A DNA stretch of 64,000 bases from Candidatus Sodalis pierantonius str. SOPE (GTDB lineage: Bacteria; Pseudomonadota; Gammaproteobacteria; Enterobacterales; Enterobacteriaceae), in NCBI RefSeq assembly GCF_000517405.1, contig NZ_CP006568.1, positions 1,550,001 through 1,614,000 of the forward strand. Reading direction: 5' to 3'. How positions within the stretch are numbered: position 1 is the stretch's first letter; the number at the start of each line of letters is the position of its first letter. The notes beneath the pieces are model-generated. The model was not told the DNA's origin. It did no database searches and saw only the letters and a list, made by a program, of their open reading frames with translations. A program made the position numbers and the translations under genes. Below, piece by piece: positions 18,107-28,088 of the stretch.

Positions 18107-19632
18107 TTAGTGATAACTGTCCGGACCTCGGAGGTTTTCGTGAACCAGCATTGATACGCCGGCTTCGTCCTGGGTGACCTCACTTTCACGACCGTGTTTC
18201 AATACGTTGGCTATGAAAGAGCGGTTAATGCACCCTTTCTCCAACGCCAGCGCGCAGGCCTTCTCCAGTCGCGTCGTCTCATAGCGCCGTTGCAGATTGA
18301 GTAGCCCCAGCACGGAGCGGTAAGCCTGCTCCGGATGGGCTTTGCTCTTTTGGATGGACTCGACCACTTTCAGTGTGCACACACCCACCGACAGCGCCCA
18401 ACTGCACAGCCTTTCCGGCGTCCACTGACTCTGCCCCTTATGGTTAGCCGGCATGTGCGCCGCCTGAGTCGTGTGCCTATAGGCGTTATCGCTGCGAGGG
18501 TGCGTAGCCACGCAGACGCCCTTATGGTGGATTTGCACCATCCGTTGGGTGGCGATGACGTCAACGCGCTCGCCAACCAGCGGATGCGGCACCGAGTACC
18601 AGTTTTTGCCGTAGTCTATGTGGTAATCAGGTCCCACTCGGGCAACGAGATACTCACTGTATTCCCATTGTGTGGGCGGTAGAGGCCCAAGAGCCGGTTT
18701 GTCCAGCTGCTCGAAGCGTTCAAGGCGACTTTGTCCGCCGTAATGACGCATCGGGCGTAGATTCAACTCATGATTGAGTTCTCGTATCACCTGGTTGAGT
18801 TCGGCCAGCGAGTAGAACCTACGTTTACGCAACCGGGCCAAAACCCAGCGTTCTACCAGCTGCACAGTTGATTCTGCCTTCGCCTTGTCTTTCGGTTTTC
18901 TCGGGCGCGCCGGTAGCACCACTGTCTCATAGTGATTTGCCAGCGCCTGGTAGCTCTGGTTTATGACCGGCTCATAGCGGTCAGGGGTGCTGACAGCGCT
19001 GCGCAGATTATCAGGTATCATCAGCTCCGGAACCCCACCCATGAAGTGCAGGCAGCGGCTATTGGCGTTGAGCCACGATGCCATGTCCTGGCCTTCGCAG
19101 GCTTCGATATACGCATAGCCTGACACGCCCATGGCAGCGACGAAGATAGCGACCTGGCGTACGCTACCGGTCGCAGGGTTGACGATAGGTACGGTGGGGC
19201 CACAGAAGTCGATGAAGAGCTTTTCGCCAGCCTTGTGCTCCATGCGCATGGAACGCCGCTGCTTCTTTTTCCAGTCACGGAACAGTGCACAAAACTGTGA
19301 GTAACCGAGGGCATCACCGCCCACGGCGGACTGATATTCCATCCAGAGCAGCTGCTTGGTCATGCCCTTGCGGCTTAACTCGGTATCGATATCAAACCAG
19401 CTGGGTAAGGTATTGATAACTTTTCCGGATTTGCCGGGATAGAGCAGGCGGTCGAGGTCGACGGGGGACAGTTCCGCCGGCAATGGCCAGACCAGGTTAG
19501 CTACCGTGAATCGGCCGAGGATATCGTGCACGGTAGTACAGCCTATGCCGAGCGACGCTGCTCGAATTTCATACGTAAGACATTAATATAGATGAACATT
19601 TCCGTTCTCGCTTTTTTCTTTTTACGTGCCAT
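18107..19632 (-). pseudogene. istA: IS21 istA transposase, broken near its start
   Basis: Expected start at 19632 (MARKKKK). Compared with copy B, 25 bases are missing near 19555 between two CGAGC motifs, which shifts the frame inside the helix-turn-helix. From 19531 on the frame is open for 474 residues with the DDE residues in LFIDFCGP, ELMIPDNL and KAKAESTVQLVERW. The intact 3' portion suggests recent damage. Confidence 0.83.
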
Positions 19633-19800
19633 GCCATGCCCCCGGAAGCTAAAAGTCTCCAGAGTATGGCGGAACAGAAGATGAGCGATCGGACAGAATC
19701 GGAATCGCTGATCGGGCGACCGGAATCAGTGATCGAATGAAATCAGAATTAGTGATCGGGTGAAATCGGAATCAGTGATCGGATGTGACCGGAACCAGCA

Positions 19801-19976
19801 GCTGTAGCGAATCGCATTTGAAATCGCGTCAAATCGCATTTATCCCGTTTTTCTGCTCGAATTAACTGCAAATGAAAAACACGCTCTGCTCACATTAAAT
19901 GCAACTGTACTCGCATTTATTCTGGCCGGCTTGCATTCCATTGCGCCGGAATCACAATAACTGCAAATCAACATCA
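19801..19976. repeat. Multi-copy short repeats at the ATPase-side end of the transposon
   Basis: TCGCATTT occurs three times (near 19812, 19834, 19911), TAACTGCAAAT twice (near 19863, 19958), and a related AAATGCAACTG once (near 19898), in both orientations within 176 bases. Arrays of short sites at an end are typical of transposons of the Tn7/Tn402 (TniA/TniB) class, where the DDE transposase binds several repeats. The true tip is hidden by the abutting IS21. Confidence 0.6.
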
Positions 19977-20945
19977 TTATATTGGCAACCCTACCGCCAG
20001 CATCCTGTCACGCAACTCTGCCGTTCTGGCCGGATCTAACTGATTACTGAATAATGCCCTGATTTCAGAAGGTTTTGCGTCAAACTGTTCCACCATATCC
20101 TTCAGACGGTAGCCGTGTCGCGTCAGGGTTGGCTCCAGGTCGTCAAGCTGCCGGGAAAGCACGGACTCAACCAGCGCAGCAGTAACCGGCTTTTCACCCG
20201 CCAGGTAACCGCCCTCCAGTGCCAGCGCCAGATGCTGTTGTACCTGCAATGGTGTGCGGAGTTTTGCGGCCAGCAGATCAATGGCATCGCTGGTCAGGAT
20301 ATCTTCAGGCTTTCCCTTACCGGTGCTGGTCTTCAGCAGCCAGTGGATATACTCACGCTGGCTGCCGGCGATCCCATCCAGGGTGAAAATATCGGTCCGG
20401 TAACCAATTTCTTCCATCGTCGGGCGGTGTAAATCATTGCGCAGCTTCGGGTGACCGGCCAGCACGACAGACAGGCGGCCACCACCATCCTCCACCACTT
20501 CCATCAGCCACTTGAGGCCGGTCAGGGTATTTCCGTTCAGGTCGTGAGCATCGTCAACGAACAGCGCTACCGGACGTTTTCCCTTTTTGACCAGCTCCTG
20601 GAGTTCACTCTCGCGTCGTTCCCCCTGTTTGGGGATCTGCACCTGTCTGTCCGGCGCCAGATCGTAAAACAGGGCGCTGATCAGCGTGGCAAGCCGGATA
20701 TTATGTTTTTCCACCGAGAGTGAGCGGGCAACGATGATTTTATTTTCATCCGTCAGCTGTTGCTGTAAACATCGCAGTGTCACGGTTTTACCGCTCCCGA
20801 CTACACCGCAGACAGCGACGAGGCGCCCTTCATGTATTGCGCCTTTAATGTCCTTCAGCAGCTGTTTATGGTGCGCCGTTTCATAATATCCGGCCTGATC
20901 GATGGGCCGTGTCAGCCCGTACTGCTCCATCACTTCAACCCGCAT
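19977..20945 (-). CDS. TniB/TnsC-like AAA transposition ATPase
   Basis: 322 residues from ATG 20945, chosen because AGGAG lies six bases upstream; an open extension to 21086 only overlaps the transposase gene. Walker A is CGVVGSGKT (about residues 45-53), Walker B VALFVDDAHD, followed by a sensor region in LAGHPKLRNDLH. This is the ExeA/TniB-type ATPase that helps a DDE transposase choose and load target DNA. It overlaps the transposase stop by 11 bases, so the two are translationally coupled. The frame is intact. Confidence 0.78.
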   Translation of the reverse strand: MRVEVMEQYGLTRPIDQAGYYETAHHKQLLKDIKGAIHEGRLVAVCGVVGSGKTVTLRCLQQQLTDENKIIVARSLSVEKHNIRLATLISALFYDLAPDRQVQIPKQGERRESELQELVKKGKRPVALFVDDAHDLNGNTLTGLKWLMEVVEDGGGRLSVVLAGHPKLRNDLHRPTMEEIGYRTDIFTLDGIAGSQREYIHWLLKTSTGKGKPEDILTSDAIDLLAAKLRTPLQVQQHLALALEGGYLAGEKPVTAALVESVLSRQLDDLEPTLTRHGYRLKDMVEQFDAKPSEIRALFSNQLDPARTAELRDRMLAVGLPI

Positions 20946-22596
20946 GATCTTCTCCTGATTGTCTGTTACGGAAATGAGCCCTGACGCGGGCGAGTACTTC
21001 ACTGCGGATGAGGGTTTCCGCCAGAAGGCTGTCGATAAACGCCCGATCTTCGCCTGACATTCTGGCCAGAGAAATTGCCAGGTCACCGGCTATGGCCAGT
21101 TTTGCCGCAATAACCGTGGGGTACTGGTATTCAGACTCCGGGGAGATAAAAGGCTGATGGGGCAGCTCATGCGGAGTCTCCGTGCTGTCGCTGACCAGCC
21201 GGATATCACTCCCGGCGAGGGCACTGACGGGCAGGCCCAGTTGTGCGGCCAGGGCGTGAATACGGTCAGTGCGTTCTGCTGCCTTCCCCTGGCGGAACGC
21301 CCGGTAACGGTGCAACGGAACCGGGCCGGAGACCGGATAGTAAGGCCCCCATGTCTCACCGGCAAACTCGGCAAAAATTTCGTCATCGAACAGCCCCCAC
21401 AGCAGAGTCACGGTTTCTCCGGTCATATCCGGCTCCACCTCCCAGACCGTGCCGTCAATCGTCACCCGCGCATCCACCCCCACCCGACGCGATTCCGGCT
21501 CGCGGGCAAAACGGCAGTACTGCTCCCTGGTGCACATGTCCCGCAGTTCGTCTTCCGGCAGGTGTGTCAGCCAGTCTTCCAGCCGGGAATGTTTTTCGCG
21601 GCGGTGGCGCTGGGCGTTATAGCGCGACAGGTAATGCCACAGCCATTCGTTGGCCTGCTGCTCCGTTTCCGGTTTGTGAAAGTAATACAGGGTCTCGTGG
21701 GCTTCCTTGACGGTACGAAAAGGTCGTTCAACCTTCCCCTTGGCCCGGGCTGTCGTCCGGGTACCATCCTTACCCGCCGGTACATGAGTCTGCCAGTCGA
21801 TTTGCAGGGACTGCATCACGTTGCGGAAGACGCGGCTTTTGGCCACCGGACCATTATCAAGGTACAGCATGCGGGGACGACCGCGGAACGGGCAGTCCGG
21901 ACTGGTCTTTGCTGACATGGCGTTAAACAGAAAACGCAAGGCGGATTCGGCATCTTCGCCGTACACGCAGCGGTATTCCTGCCAGGCGACACCACTACGG
22001 TCATCCACCACACTGAACAGCATCAGGGTGGGTTCACCCTTGGCAGGGTCGACCCACTCAGGGCGGTCGATATGTTTCAGGTCGGAAGGCGACATATCAA
22101 ACTGTCAGCAGTCATTGCTGTATTCAGCCTGAAACCGGGTGGCCGGAGGTTCCCGCAGCAGGCGGGGCTGGTCGAGACGGTACAGTGAGAGCCAGCGGTT
22201 AATCATGGGCACACTCAGCACGCCGGCAGGTGCCCTGACGAGGCCCTGCAGTGTTTCCACGCCATACTCTTCAAGCAACTGTATTGCACGCCCGCTCGAC
22301 AGATGGCGTCCAGCTTTGTTGGTGGTGCGCAGCTTCAGCGCGGCGATCAGCTCGCAGTAATATTCCAGGTCCGGGCGGGACATCACCCGCGGACGGCCAT
22401 GATCCCGCCTGTGAGCCGTGCGGGGGCGGAGTGTGCGATGGAGGGAGCGGTAAACCGTGGTGGCAGACACGCCATACAGTTGAGCGACAGTGGCGATTTG
22501 AACGGCCCGTTCGGGACTTTTGGGCGGCAGACGATCAAGCCGCTGCCGCAGTTGCAACAGGGAGTATGACGGGATGGATTTACGCCGGCTGCTCAT
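20935..22596 (-). pseudogene. DDE transposase of the TniA/Mu class, one stop codon
   Basis: Starts at 22596 (MSSRRKSIPSY). The N-terminus has a helix-turn-helix (VAQLYGVSATTVYRSLHR) and a second DNA-binding segment. A TGA at 22105-22107 replaces the Trp expected in DC-W-QFD at the beginning of the catalytic domain. The frame then continues for 386 residues with the rve-type triad: FSVVDDRSG, MLYLDNGPVAKS and GKVERPFRTVKEAHE, and a Mu-type C-terminal beta domain. Total 553 residues had the stop been Trp. It overlaps the resolvase end by 17 bases. Confidence 0.78.
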
Positions 22597-23139
22597 AGTT
22601 ATCCAGCACCCGGTAGACCGATGCCCGTCCGATACCCAGCTGGAGGGCAATTGCCGTGGCGCCCATTTTCTCGTCCACATACAGGCGGTACACCTTGGCA
22701 GGATTAATGGCCGGTTTGCGGCCACGGTAAACCCCGCGCGCTTTGGCGGCAGCGATGCCTTCCATCTGACGTTCACGGCGCAGGTTGGTTTCAAATTCCG
22801 CGAACACACCCAGCATATCGAGGAAAGCCTTGCCGGCAGCACTCCTGGTATCCACCGGCTGCTCTGTGGCCCTGAGGGTGACCCCCGCTGATTCAGGCTG
22901 TAAACGATATCCTGCAAATCCCGGATGCTGCGCGCCAGACGATCCACCCGCGTCACCATCAGCGTGTCACCCGGGCACAGGAATTCAAGCAGCAGGCTGA
23001 GTTCTGTCCGGCCATCCCGGCTGCTGCCGCTGGCTTTTTCCGCACAGATAATTTCACAACCGGCGGCGCTCAGGGTCTGCGTCTGGAGAGTGAGGTCCTG
23101 TTCGTGAGTGGAAACGCGGGCGTAGCCGTAAAGTGCCAT
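22580..23139 (-). pseudogene. Serine resolvase/invertase, frameshifted
   Basis: Starts at 23139 (MALYGYARVSTHEQDL), with the catalytic Ser in RVST and the resolvase segments LEFLCPGDTLMVTRVDRLARS. One G is missing from a G-run at about 22885, after SLNQRG. In the other frame the protein continues with AGKAFLDMLGVFAEFETNLR, RERQMEGIAAAKARG, the linker GRKPAINPAKVY and a C-terminal HTH (ATAIALQLGIGRASVYRVL). Full length would be about 186 residues, normal for Tn3-type TnpR/TniR resolvases, which resolve cointegrates at a res site. Confidence 0.82.
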
Positions 23140-23148
23140 AATAATGAA

Positions 23149-23240
23149 AACTGTCTCGTTAGCCTTTAGATGATGAAAACGTAGCACCGGAACGAGACAA
23201 AACAACCCGGTGAGACAGAAAAACTGTCTCACCGGGTTGT
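23149..23240. promoter_or_regulatory. Putative res site and perfect hairpin upstream of the resolvase
   Basis: TGTCTC/GAGACA motifs occur four times: GTCTCGTT near 23150 and AACGAGAC near 23190 form one dyad. 23202-23218 and 23224-23240 form a perfect 17-base inverted repeat with an A5 loop and arms GGTGAGACAG / CTGTCTCACC. The position just upstream of the resolvase start suits a resolution site or the element's end. The hairpin could also act as an incoming-transcript terminator. Confidence 0.5.
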
Positions 23241-23460
23241 CTTCTTTGAGTATACCCTAACTCGCTTACCACGGGCGAGAATTTATAGCGGGCTGGTGCG
23301 ATTAGCCAAATTTGACTCGGTCATAGTTATATAATTTTTTTGCCAGTAAAAAAGGTTTATTGAACACATTTTCTTGTAAATAAGAAACCAGTGATATGCC
23401 ATCAGGCAGGGATTGAGCATAATTTTTGAATAAATTTAAATGCTGTTTTTCATTTAATAA
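23241..23460. other. AT-rich remnant between transposon and IS256
   Basis: About 220 bases, clearly more AT-rich than its surroundings, with no reading frame or RNA recognised. It is probably residual host sequence between two insertions. Confidence 0.4.
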
Positions 23461-24294
23461 GAGCCTGTTTAGAAATTTGTGTATTTGCCTGATTTTGATA
23501 TGTTCAATCCAACATCAAAAACAGGTTAATTTATGGACGAAAAACAGTTGCAGGCTCTGGCTAACGAACTGGCCAAAAATCTCAAAACCCCTGAAGATCT
23601 CAGTCACTTCGATCGGCTGCTGAAAAAAATCAGCGTCGAAGCAACTCTCAATGCCGAAATGACCCATCACCTCGGCTACGATAAAAATCAGCCTAAACCG
23701 GGGACCAACGCCCGCAACGGCTATTCCACAAAAACCGTTACCACTGGCGATGGCCCGCTGGCGCTGCGTACTCCGCGCGATCGTGACGGTTCCTTTGGAC
23801 CGCAACTGGTGAAGAAGAACCAGACCCGGATTACCGGGATGGATAACCAGATTTTATCGTTGTACGCCAAAGGGATGACCACCCGCGAGATCGCCGCCGC
23901 GTTCAAAGAGCTGTATGACGCCGATGTCTCGCCGGCGCTGGTCTCAAAGGTCACCGATGCGGTCATGGAGCAGGTTGTTGAATGGCAAAACCGGCCTCTG
24001 GATGCAGTCTATCCCATTGTTTATCTTGACTGTATCGTTCTAAAAGTCCGGCAGGACAGCCGCATCATCAACAAATCTGTGTTCCTGGCGCTGGGCATCA
24101 ACATCGAAGGCCAGAAAGAGTTGCTAGGTATGTGGCTGGCCGAAAATGAAGGCGCAAAGTTCTGGCTGAACGTGCTGACAGAGCTGAAAAACCGCGGCCT
24201 GTACGATATCCTTATCGCCTGCGTAGACGGGCTGAAAGGTTTCCCTGACGCTATTAACGCGGTGTATTCGGAGGCGCTGCTCCAGCTGTGTATC
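23461..24294 (+). mobile_element. IS256-family copy truncated by an IS903-like element
   Basis: Starts exactly with the GAGCCTGTTTAGAAATTTGT terminal repeat. The transposase opens at 23533 (MDEKQLQALANELAKN) and runs 254 residues in frame, including the first catalytic Asp (YLDCIVLKVR) and the second (ILIACVDGLKG), until 24294, where the IS903-like terminal repeat begins. The 3' third, with the catalytic Glu, is not found beyond that element, so sequence was lost. Confidence 0.9.
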
Positions 24295-25349
24295 CGCTTT
24301 GTTGAATAAATCCGAAATTTTTGACGACTTCCTCCTTATCAGGGCGATTGTTACATGATGCGGACGCTGTTTGGCATTCCTAACAACGTGATCCGGTTAA
24401 GCGCTTTGACCATTGCCATAGCCTCACCTACCTGCGCGTCATAGTCATGCAGACTCAGATGACCACCCAGAAGTATTTTAAACCGGAACATGGCCGTTTC
24501 AGCCAGTGAACGCCGGTGATAACCTACTTTCTTTTTCCAGGTATCGTTATTGCCGCTCAGATGCTGATTTGCCACCGCATGGTTACGCTCATGGTATCGA
24601 GCTGGCCAATATTGCGCACCACTTCGCGGTGGGATAAGCGGCTTTATTTTTTTCCTCAGCAGAGCATCATGACAGTAACGCGTATCGTAAGCACTGTCAG
24701 CCGACGCTTCCCTGATTTTCCGGTGGGTTTGGTTAATCAGCCCGGGCAGCGCCTGCGCATCTGTCGTACCGCTTAGCGATAAATCGGCACAGATAATTTC
24801 ATGTGTCGCGCTATCTACTGCCAGATGAAGCTTGCGCCATACTCTGCGCCTCTCAGCCCCATGCTGCCTGACTTTCCATTCGCCTTCGCCGAAGACTTTC
24901 AGGCCGGTGCCATCGATGACCAGGTGTGAGATTTCGCCGCGGGTTGGCGTTTTTATGCTGATGTCGACGGTTTTTGCTCGCCGGCTGACCAGAGAGTAAT
25001 CTGGGCAGCGCAGCGACAGCCCCATCAGTTTAAAAATTGAGTCAACGAAACCCTGTAACGCCCGGAGCGAAAGGTTAAACACGCGCTTTATCATCAGAAC
25101 CGTGGTAATGGCCATATCGGTGTAGTGAAGCGGCCGGCCACGATGTTCAGGTGGTGTACTCTCAGTTCATGCAGCAATGGCTGACTCATCAAGCCATACT
25201 GTCAGGTCCCCCCGCTGCCTGAGCGCATTGTTGTATGCGGGCCAGTTGGTAATTTTAAACTTTTGCTTTGCCATGGGGACCTGATGTTGAAACGAATGTA
25301 GTGATCAGAGCCGCCAGTCACCTAAAAGTTCGATTTATTCAACAAAGCC
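24295..25349 (-). mobile_element. IS5-family (IS903-like) element, copy 1
   Basis: 1,055 bases with terminal inverted repeats (C/G)GCTTTGTTGAATAAATC at both ends, the IS903 signature. The flanking 9-mers (CTGTGTATC and CAACAGAAC) do not match, unlike copy 2, so this copy has no target duplication and marks a deletion or recombination joint. Confidence 0.9.
24351..25274 (-). pseudogene. IS903-like transposase with Trp36 to stop
   Basis: Same protein as the intact copy at 62476-63399 (307 codons) but a TGA at 25167-25169 replaces Trp36 in AIAAWTES. The remainder is open with the DDE residues (VIDGTGLKVFGEGEW, ASADSAYDTRYCH, RRSLAETAMFRFK). Confidence 0.85.
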
Positions 25350-25512
25350 CAACAGAACGCCAATTTTGGTCTATAACATCGTTAGCGTAACCGCAAGGGG
25401 CGCTGGGCTTCATATCAGCCCATGGTCCGGGCCTACTTGCCTAGCCAAGACCACGGCGGTGATAGGTGAGTCTAACGCCGGCGGGCATCGAAACCGCGCC
25501 GGGCGCCGTCAA

Positions 25513-26487
25513 TCAAAAACCCTGTTCGGCAATATCCATGGCGAAATAACTGAGGATAATATCTGCCCCCGCGCGCTTGATGGCGCCCAGGGTTTCACGC
25601 ACGATTTGCCGTTCGTCAATGGCGCCGGCAGCGGCGGCGAATTTTATCATCGCGTATTCGCCGCTCACCTGATATGCCGCAAGCGGCAAATGGGTTGCCT
25701 CGCGGATATCGCGGATAGTGTCCAAAAACGCGCCGGCCGGCTTCACCATCAGCGCATCGGCCCCCTCCTGCTCGTCCAGCAGCGACTCGCGAATCGCTTC
25801 ACGGCGGTTCATCGGGTTCATTTGATAGCTTTTGCGGTTGCCCTTCAGGGCGGTACCGCCGGCTTCGCGGAACGGGCCATAAAATGCCGAGGCAAATTTG
25901 GTGGAATACGCCATGATCGCGGTGTCGGTGAAGCCGGCGCCGTCCAGGGCGGCGCGTATCGCCTGGACCTGTCCGTCCATCGCCGCCGAGGGGGCGATAA
26001 AATCCGCCCCGGCGCGCGCCACCACCACCGCCTGACGCCCCAAATTCACAAGCGTAGCGTCGTTGTCGACCCCGTTATCGTGCACGACGCCGCAATGACC
26101 GTGGGTAGTGTATTCGCAAAAGCAGGTGTCGGACATCACGATCATCTCCGGCACCGTCTCTTTACAAATGCGCGCCATCCGCGCGACCAACCCGTTTTCA
26201 TGCCAGGTATCGCTGCCGGCCTCATCCAGATGATGGGAGATGCCGAAGGTCATGACGAATTGAATGCCGGCTTTGGCATAGCGCTCGATTTCAAAGGCCA
26301 AACGCGCTTCCGGTATTCTGACCACGCCCGGCATGGCGGACACCGGCACATAGTCGCTGACCTCCTCTTCGACGAATATCGGCAGCACCAAAGAGCTTAA
26401 CTGCACCTCGGTTTCCTGGAACAACGAACGCAAAGCAGGGGTGCGGCGCAAACGGCGCGGGCGTGAAACGGGATAAACACTGGACAT
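25513..26487 (-). CDS. hemB: Delta-aminolevulinic acid dehydratase (porphobilinogen synthase)
   Basis: 324 residues, the normal HemB length. The start at 26487 (MSSVYPVSRPRRLRRTPALR) has AGGAG six bases upstream. The zinc cysteines are in DTCFCEYTTHGHCG; the Schiff-base lysines in MAYSTKFASAFYGPFREA and ALMVKPAG. The enzyme condenses two 5-aminolevulinate molecules to porphobilinogen in the cytoplasm, the second step of tetrapyrrole synthesis. The gene is intact and monocistronic. An essential haem gene kept intact among pseudogenes fits its essentiality. Confidence 0.97.
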   Translation of the reverse strand: MSSVYPVSRPRRLRRTPALRSLFQETEVQLSSLVLPIFVEEEVSDYVPVSAMPGVVRIPEARLAFEIERYAKAGIQFVMTFGISHHLDEAGSDTWHENGLVARMARICKETVPEMIVMSDTCFCEYTTHGHCGVVHDNGVDNDATLVNLGRQAVVVARAGADFIAPSAAMDGQVQAIRAALDGAGFTDTAIMAYSTKFASAFYGPFREAGGTALKGNRKSYQMNPMNRREAIRESLLDEQEGADALMVKPAGAFLDTIRDIREATHLPLAAYQVSGEYAMIKFAAAAGAIDERQIVRETLGAIKRAGADIILSYFAMDIAEQGF

Positions 26488-27303
26488 TTTTTCTCCTGCT
26501 GGTGGTGAAGCATTGATCGCAACGAAATGGCCGGACAATGGAACCTGCGCGCGACATTAAGCTCCGCTAGGACATAACCTGGCAATCGCATCAAAGGTGA
26601 CGAAAAGTGAGGGCGTCGCTGTTGCCGATGATAACGCGCGGGTGCCGGGACGGCACCTCGCTTTACACGACACCTTCTGAGGGTTAACGTCCAGCGACGC
26701 GCCAATTTCTGATAGAATGTCAACCCAGCGACAAAAGCGGTAAACGCTAACGGTTCGTAGGCGCCGGCCGCGACAAAGGAAACGCCGTGCGACATTATAA
26801 GGCAACGCGGCGCAAGTGCAATCGCCGCCCCGGGTAATGTGCGCCGCCGCGGCCGCTGAGACGCGACGTCCGGCTGAGCGCAAAGGCACAGTACCCTGCC
26901 CAGGGCCGCGCCGTGGACGTCTCTATGAGGTGGTTGCGTTGCAAAACCTGCCTGACCCCATGAAGGCTGAGCAGCGGGACTCCGTCCCGGGAGGCGCTAT
27001 GAGGTCAATAGCCGGCGCGAGCACCCTGATTACCGTCCAGCGACGCGCCGGCGGCGATTCCGTGCACTTTTCCGGCGGCTATGCCGTGCCATTTAATGCG
27101 CTAACCCCCGATCGCACTTTGCATTTTGGCGCGCTATTAACAAAAATGAAATTAGAGCGTATACCGCCAGCGCGCCAAACTGCTTTGGCGCTGAATGTCA
27201 TGACCGGCGCTAAGCATATCATTGGCGCCGGACGGATTGCCGGCGCCCAACGGCCCTTCGGCGCGGGATCTTTTGGCCGAGGCTTAACATAAAGAGACTG
27301 CTG
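26488..27303. other. Long intergenic region upstream of hemB and the ABC genes
   Basis: About 815 bases. It must contain the hemB promoter. No reading frame with family features is seen. The string GTCCAGCGACGCGCC occurs twice (near 26689 and 27038), hinting at a decayed duplication. A binding-protein gene might be expected before an ABC ATPase/permease pair, but no trace is recognisable. Confidence 0.4.
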
Positions 27304-28088
27304 ATGTCCGCCGTGAAATTAGCGTTACGCCAGGTTTGCCGCAGTTTCGGCACACTCACCGCGCTGGCGCCGACCGATCTGGACCTGCAGCAAGGGGAAT
27401 TTATTTGCCTGGTCGGTCCCTCCGGCTGCGGCAAAAGTACATCATTCAATGTCATTTCGAGCGTATTGGCCCCGGACAGCGGCCAAATCCTGATCGACGG
27501 CCGCGACGTGACCGGCAGCAGCGGCCACGTTGGCTATATGCTGCAAAAAGATTTGCTGTTGCCGTGGAAGACGGTCATCGACAATATTGTGCTGGGCGCG
27601 GTAATCAACGGCGGCGCCAGCCGGGCGCAGCGCGCGCAGGGCGTGGCGCTGGCCAGACGCTATGGCCTGGGGAGTTTATCAATCACTATTCCGCCGCACT
27701 GTCCGGCGGCATGCGCCAGCGGGTAGCGCTGATGCGCACCCTGTCGATGGAACACGATATTATGCTGCTCGATGAGCCGTTCGGCGCGTTGGATTCGCAA
27801 ACCCGCCTCGCCATGCAGCAATGGCTGTTGCAAGTGTGGTCGGAACAGCGCCGAACGGTGGTGTTTATCACCCATGACATCGACGAAGCCATTATGCTTG
27901 CGGATAGGGTCGTGGTGATGACGCCGCGCCCGGGGCGCATCCGCGCCATCTTGCCGGTCCCGGTTTCCCGGCCGCGCACGCTCGCCACGCTGACCGACCC
28001 GCGCTTTATCGCGCTGAAAGGGCAGATCCTCTCTTTGATTTATCACGACGCGGCCACGGAGTCTAAAGCGCATGAAAACTCTGCCTAA
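27304..28088 (+). pseudogene. ABC transporter ATPase (SsuB/TauB/ThiZ type), frameshifted
   Basis: Walker A is GPSGCGKST (about residues 41-49). Near 27672 one G is missing from GGGGG in the codons for YGLGEF. The other frame continues with the signature LSGGMRQRV, Walker B IMLLDEPFGALD and H-loop FITHDIDEAI. The two halves together make a normal 260-residue NitT/Tau-family ATPase. Its end overlaps the permease start (ATG 28072), the typical layout of an importer operon for sulfonates, nitrate or a thiamine precursor. The substrate cannot be fixed without the binding protein. Confidence 0.85.

Larger units (their letters stand above)
17252..19800 (-). mobile_element. IS21-family copy A, right tip lost
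   Basis: Nearly full-length relative of the copy at 50570-53147. The istA-side end (ending CCAGCA at 19800) carries several repeats of the type CGGAATCAGTGATCGG, the usual multiple transposase sites of IS21. The other tip is missing where the IS256 piece abuts at 17251. istA and istB are both broken (listed separately). Confidence 0.88.
19801..23240. mobile_element. Resolvase/DDE-transposase/AAA-ATPase transposon (Tn402/Tn7-like)
   Basis: Three tightly overlapping minus-strand genes: a serine resolvase (23139-22580), a DDE transposase with an N-terminal HTH (22596-20935) and a TniB/TnsC-like ATPase (20945-19977). They are bordered by a multi-repeat end at 19801-19976 and a hairpin/res-like region at 23149-23240. 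No TniQ-type targeting gene or cargo is seen. The first two genes are broken, the ATPase is intact. Exact termini and target duplications cannot be set because an IS21 abuts one side. Confidence 0.65.

Noticed and set aside
25366..26400. Long plus-strand open frame of 344 codons opposite hemB
   Set aside because: It lies entirely antisense to the well-conserved hemB gene and its translation is Gly/His/Arg-rich without family features. It is a shadow frame.
26488..27303. A thiamine (TPP) or other riboswitch before the ABC ATPase
   Set aside because: The TPP core motifs are not present in recognisable order, and I could not fold a convincing conserved structure by eye.
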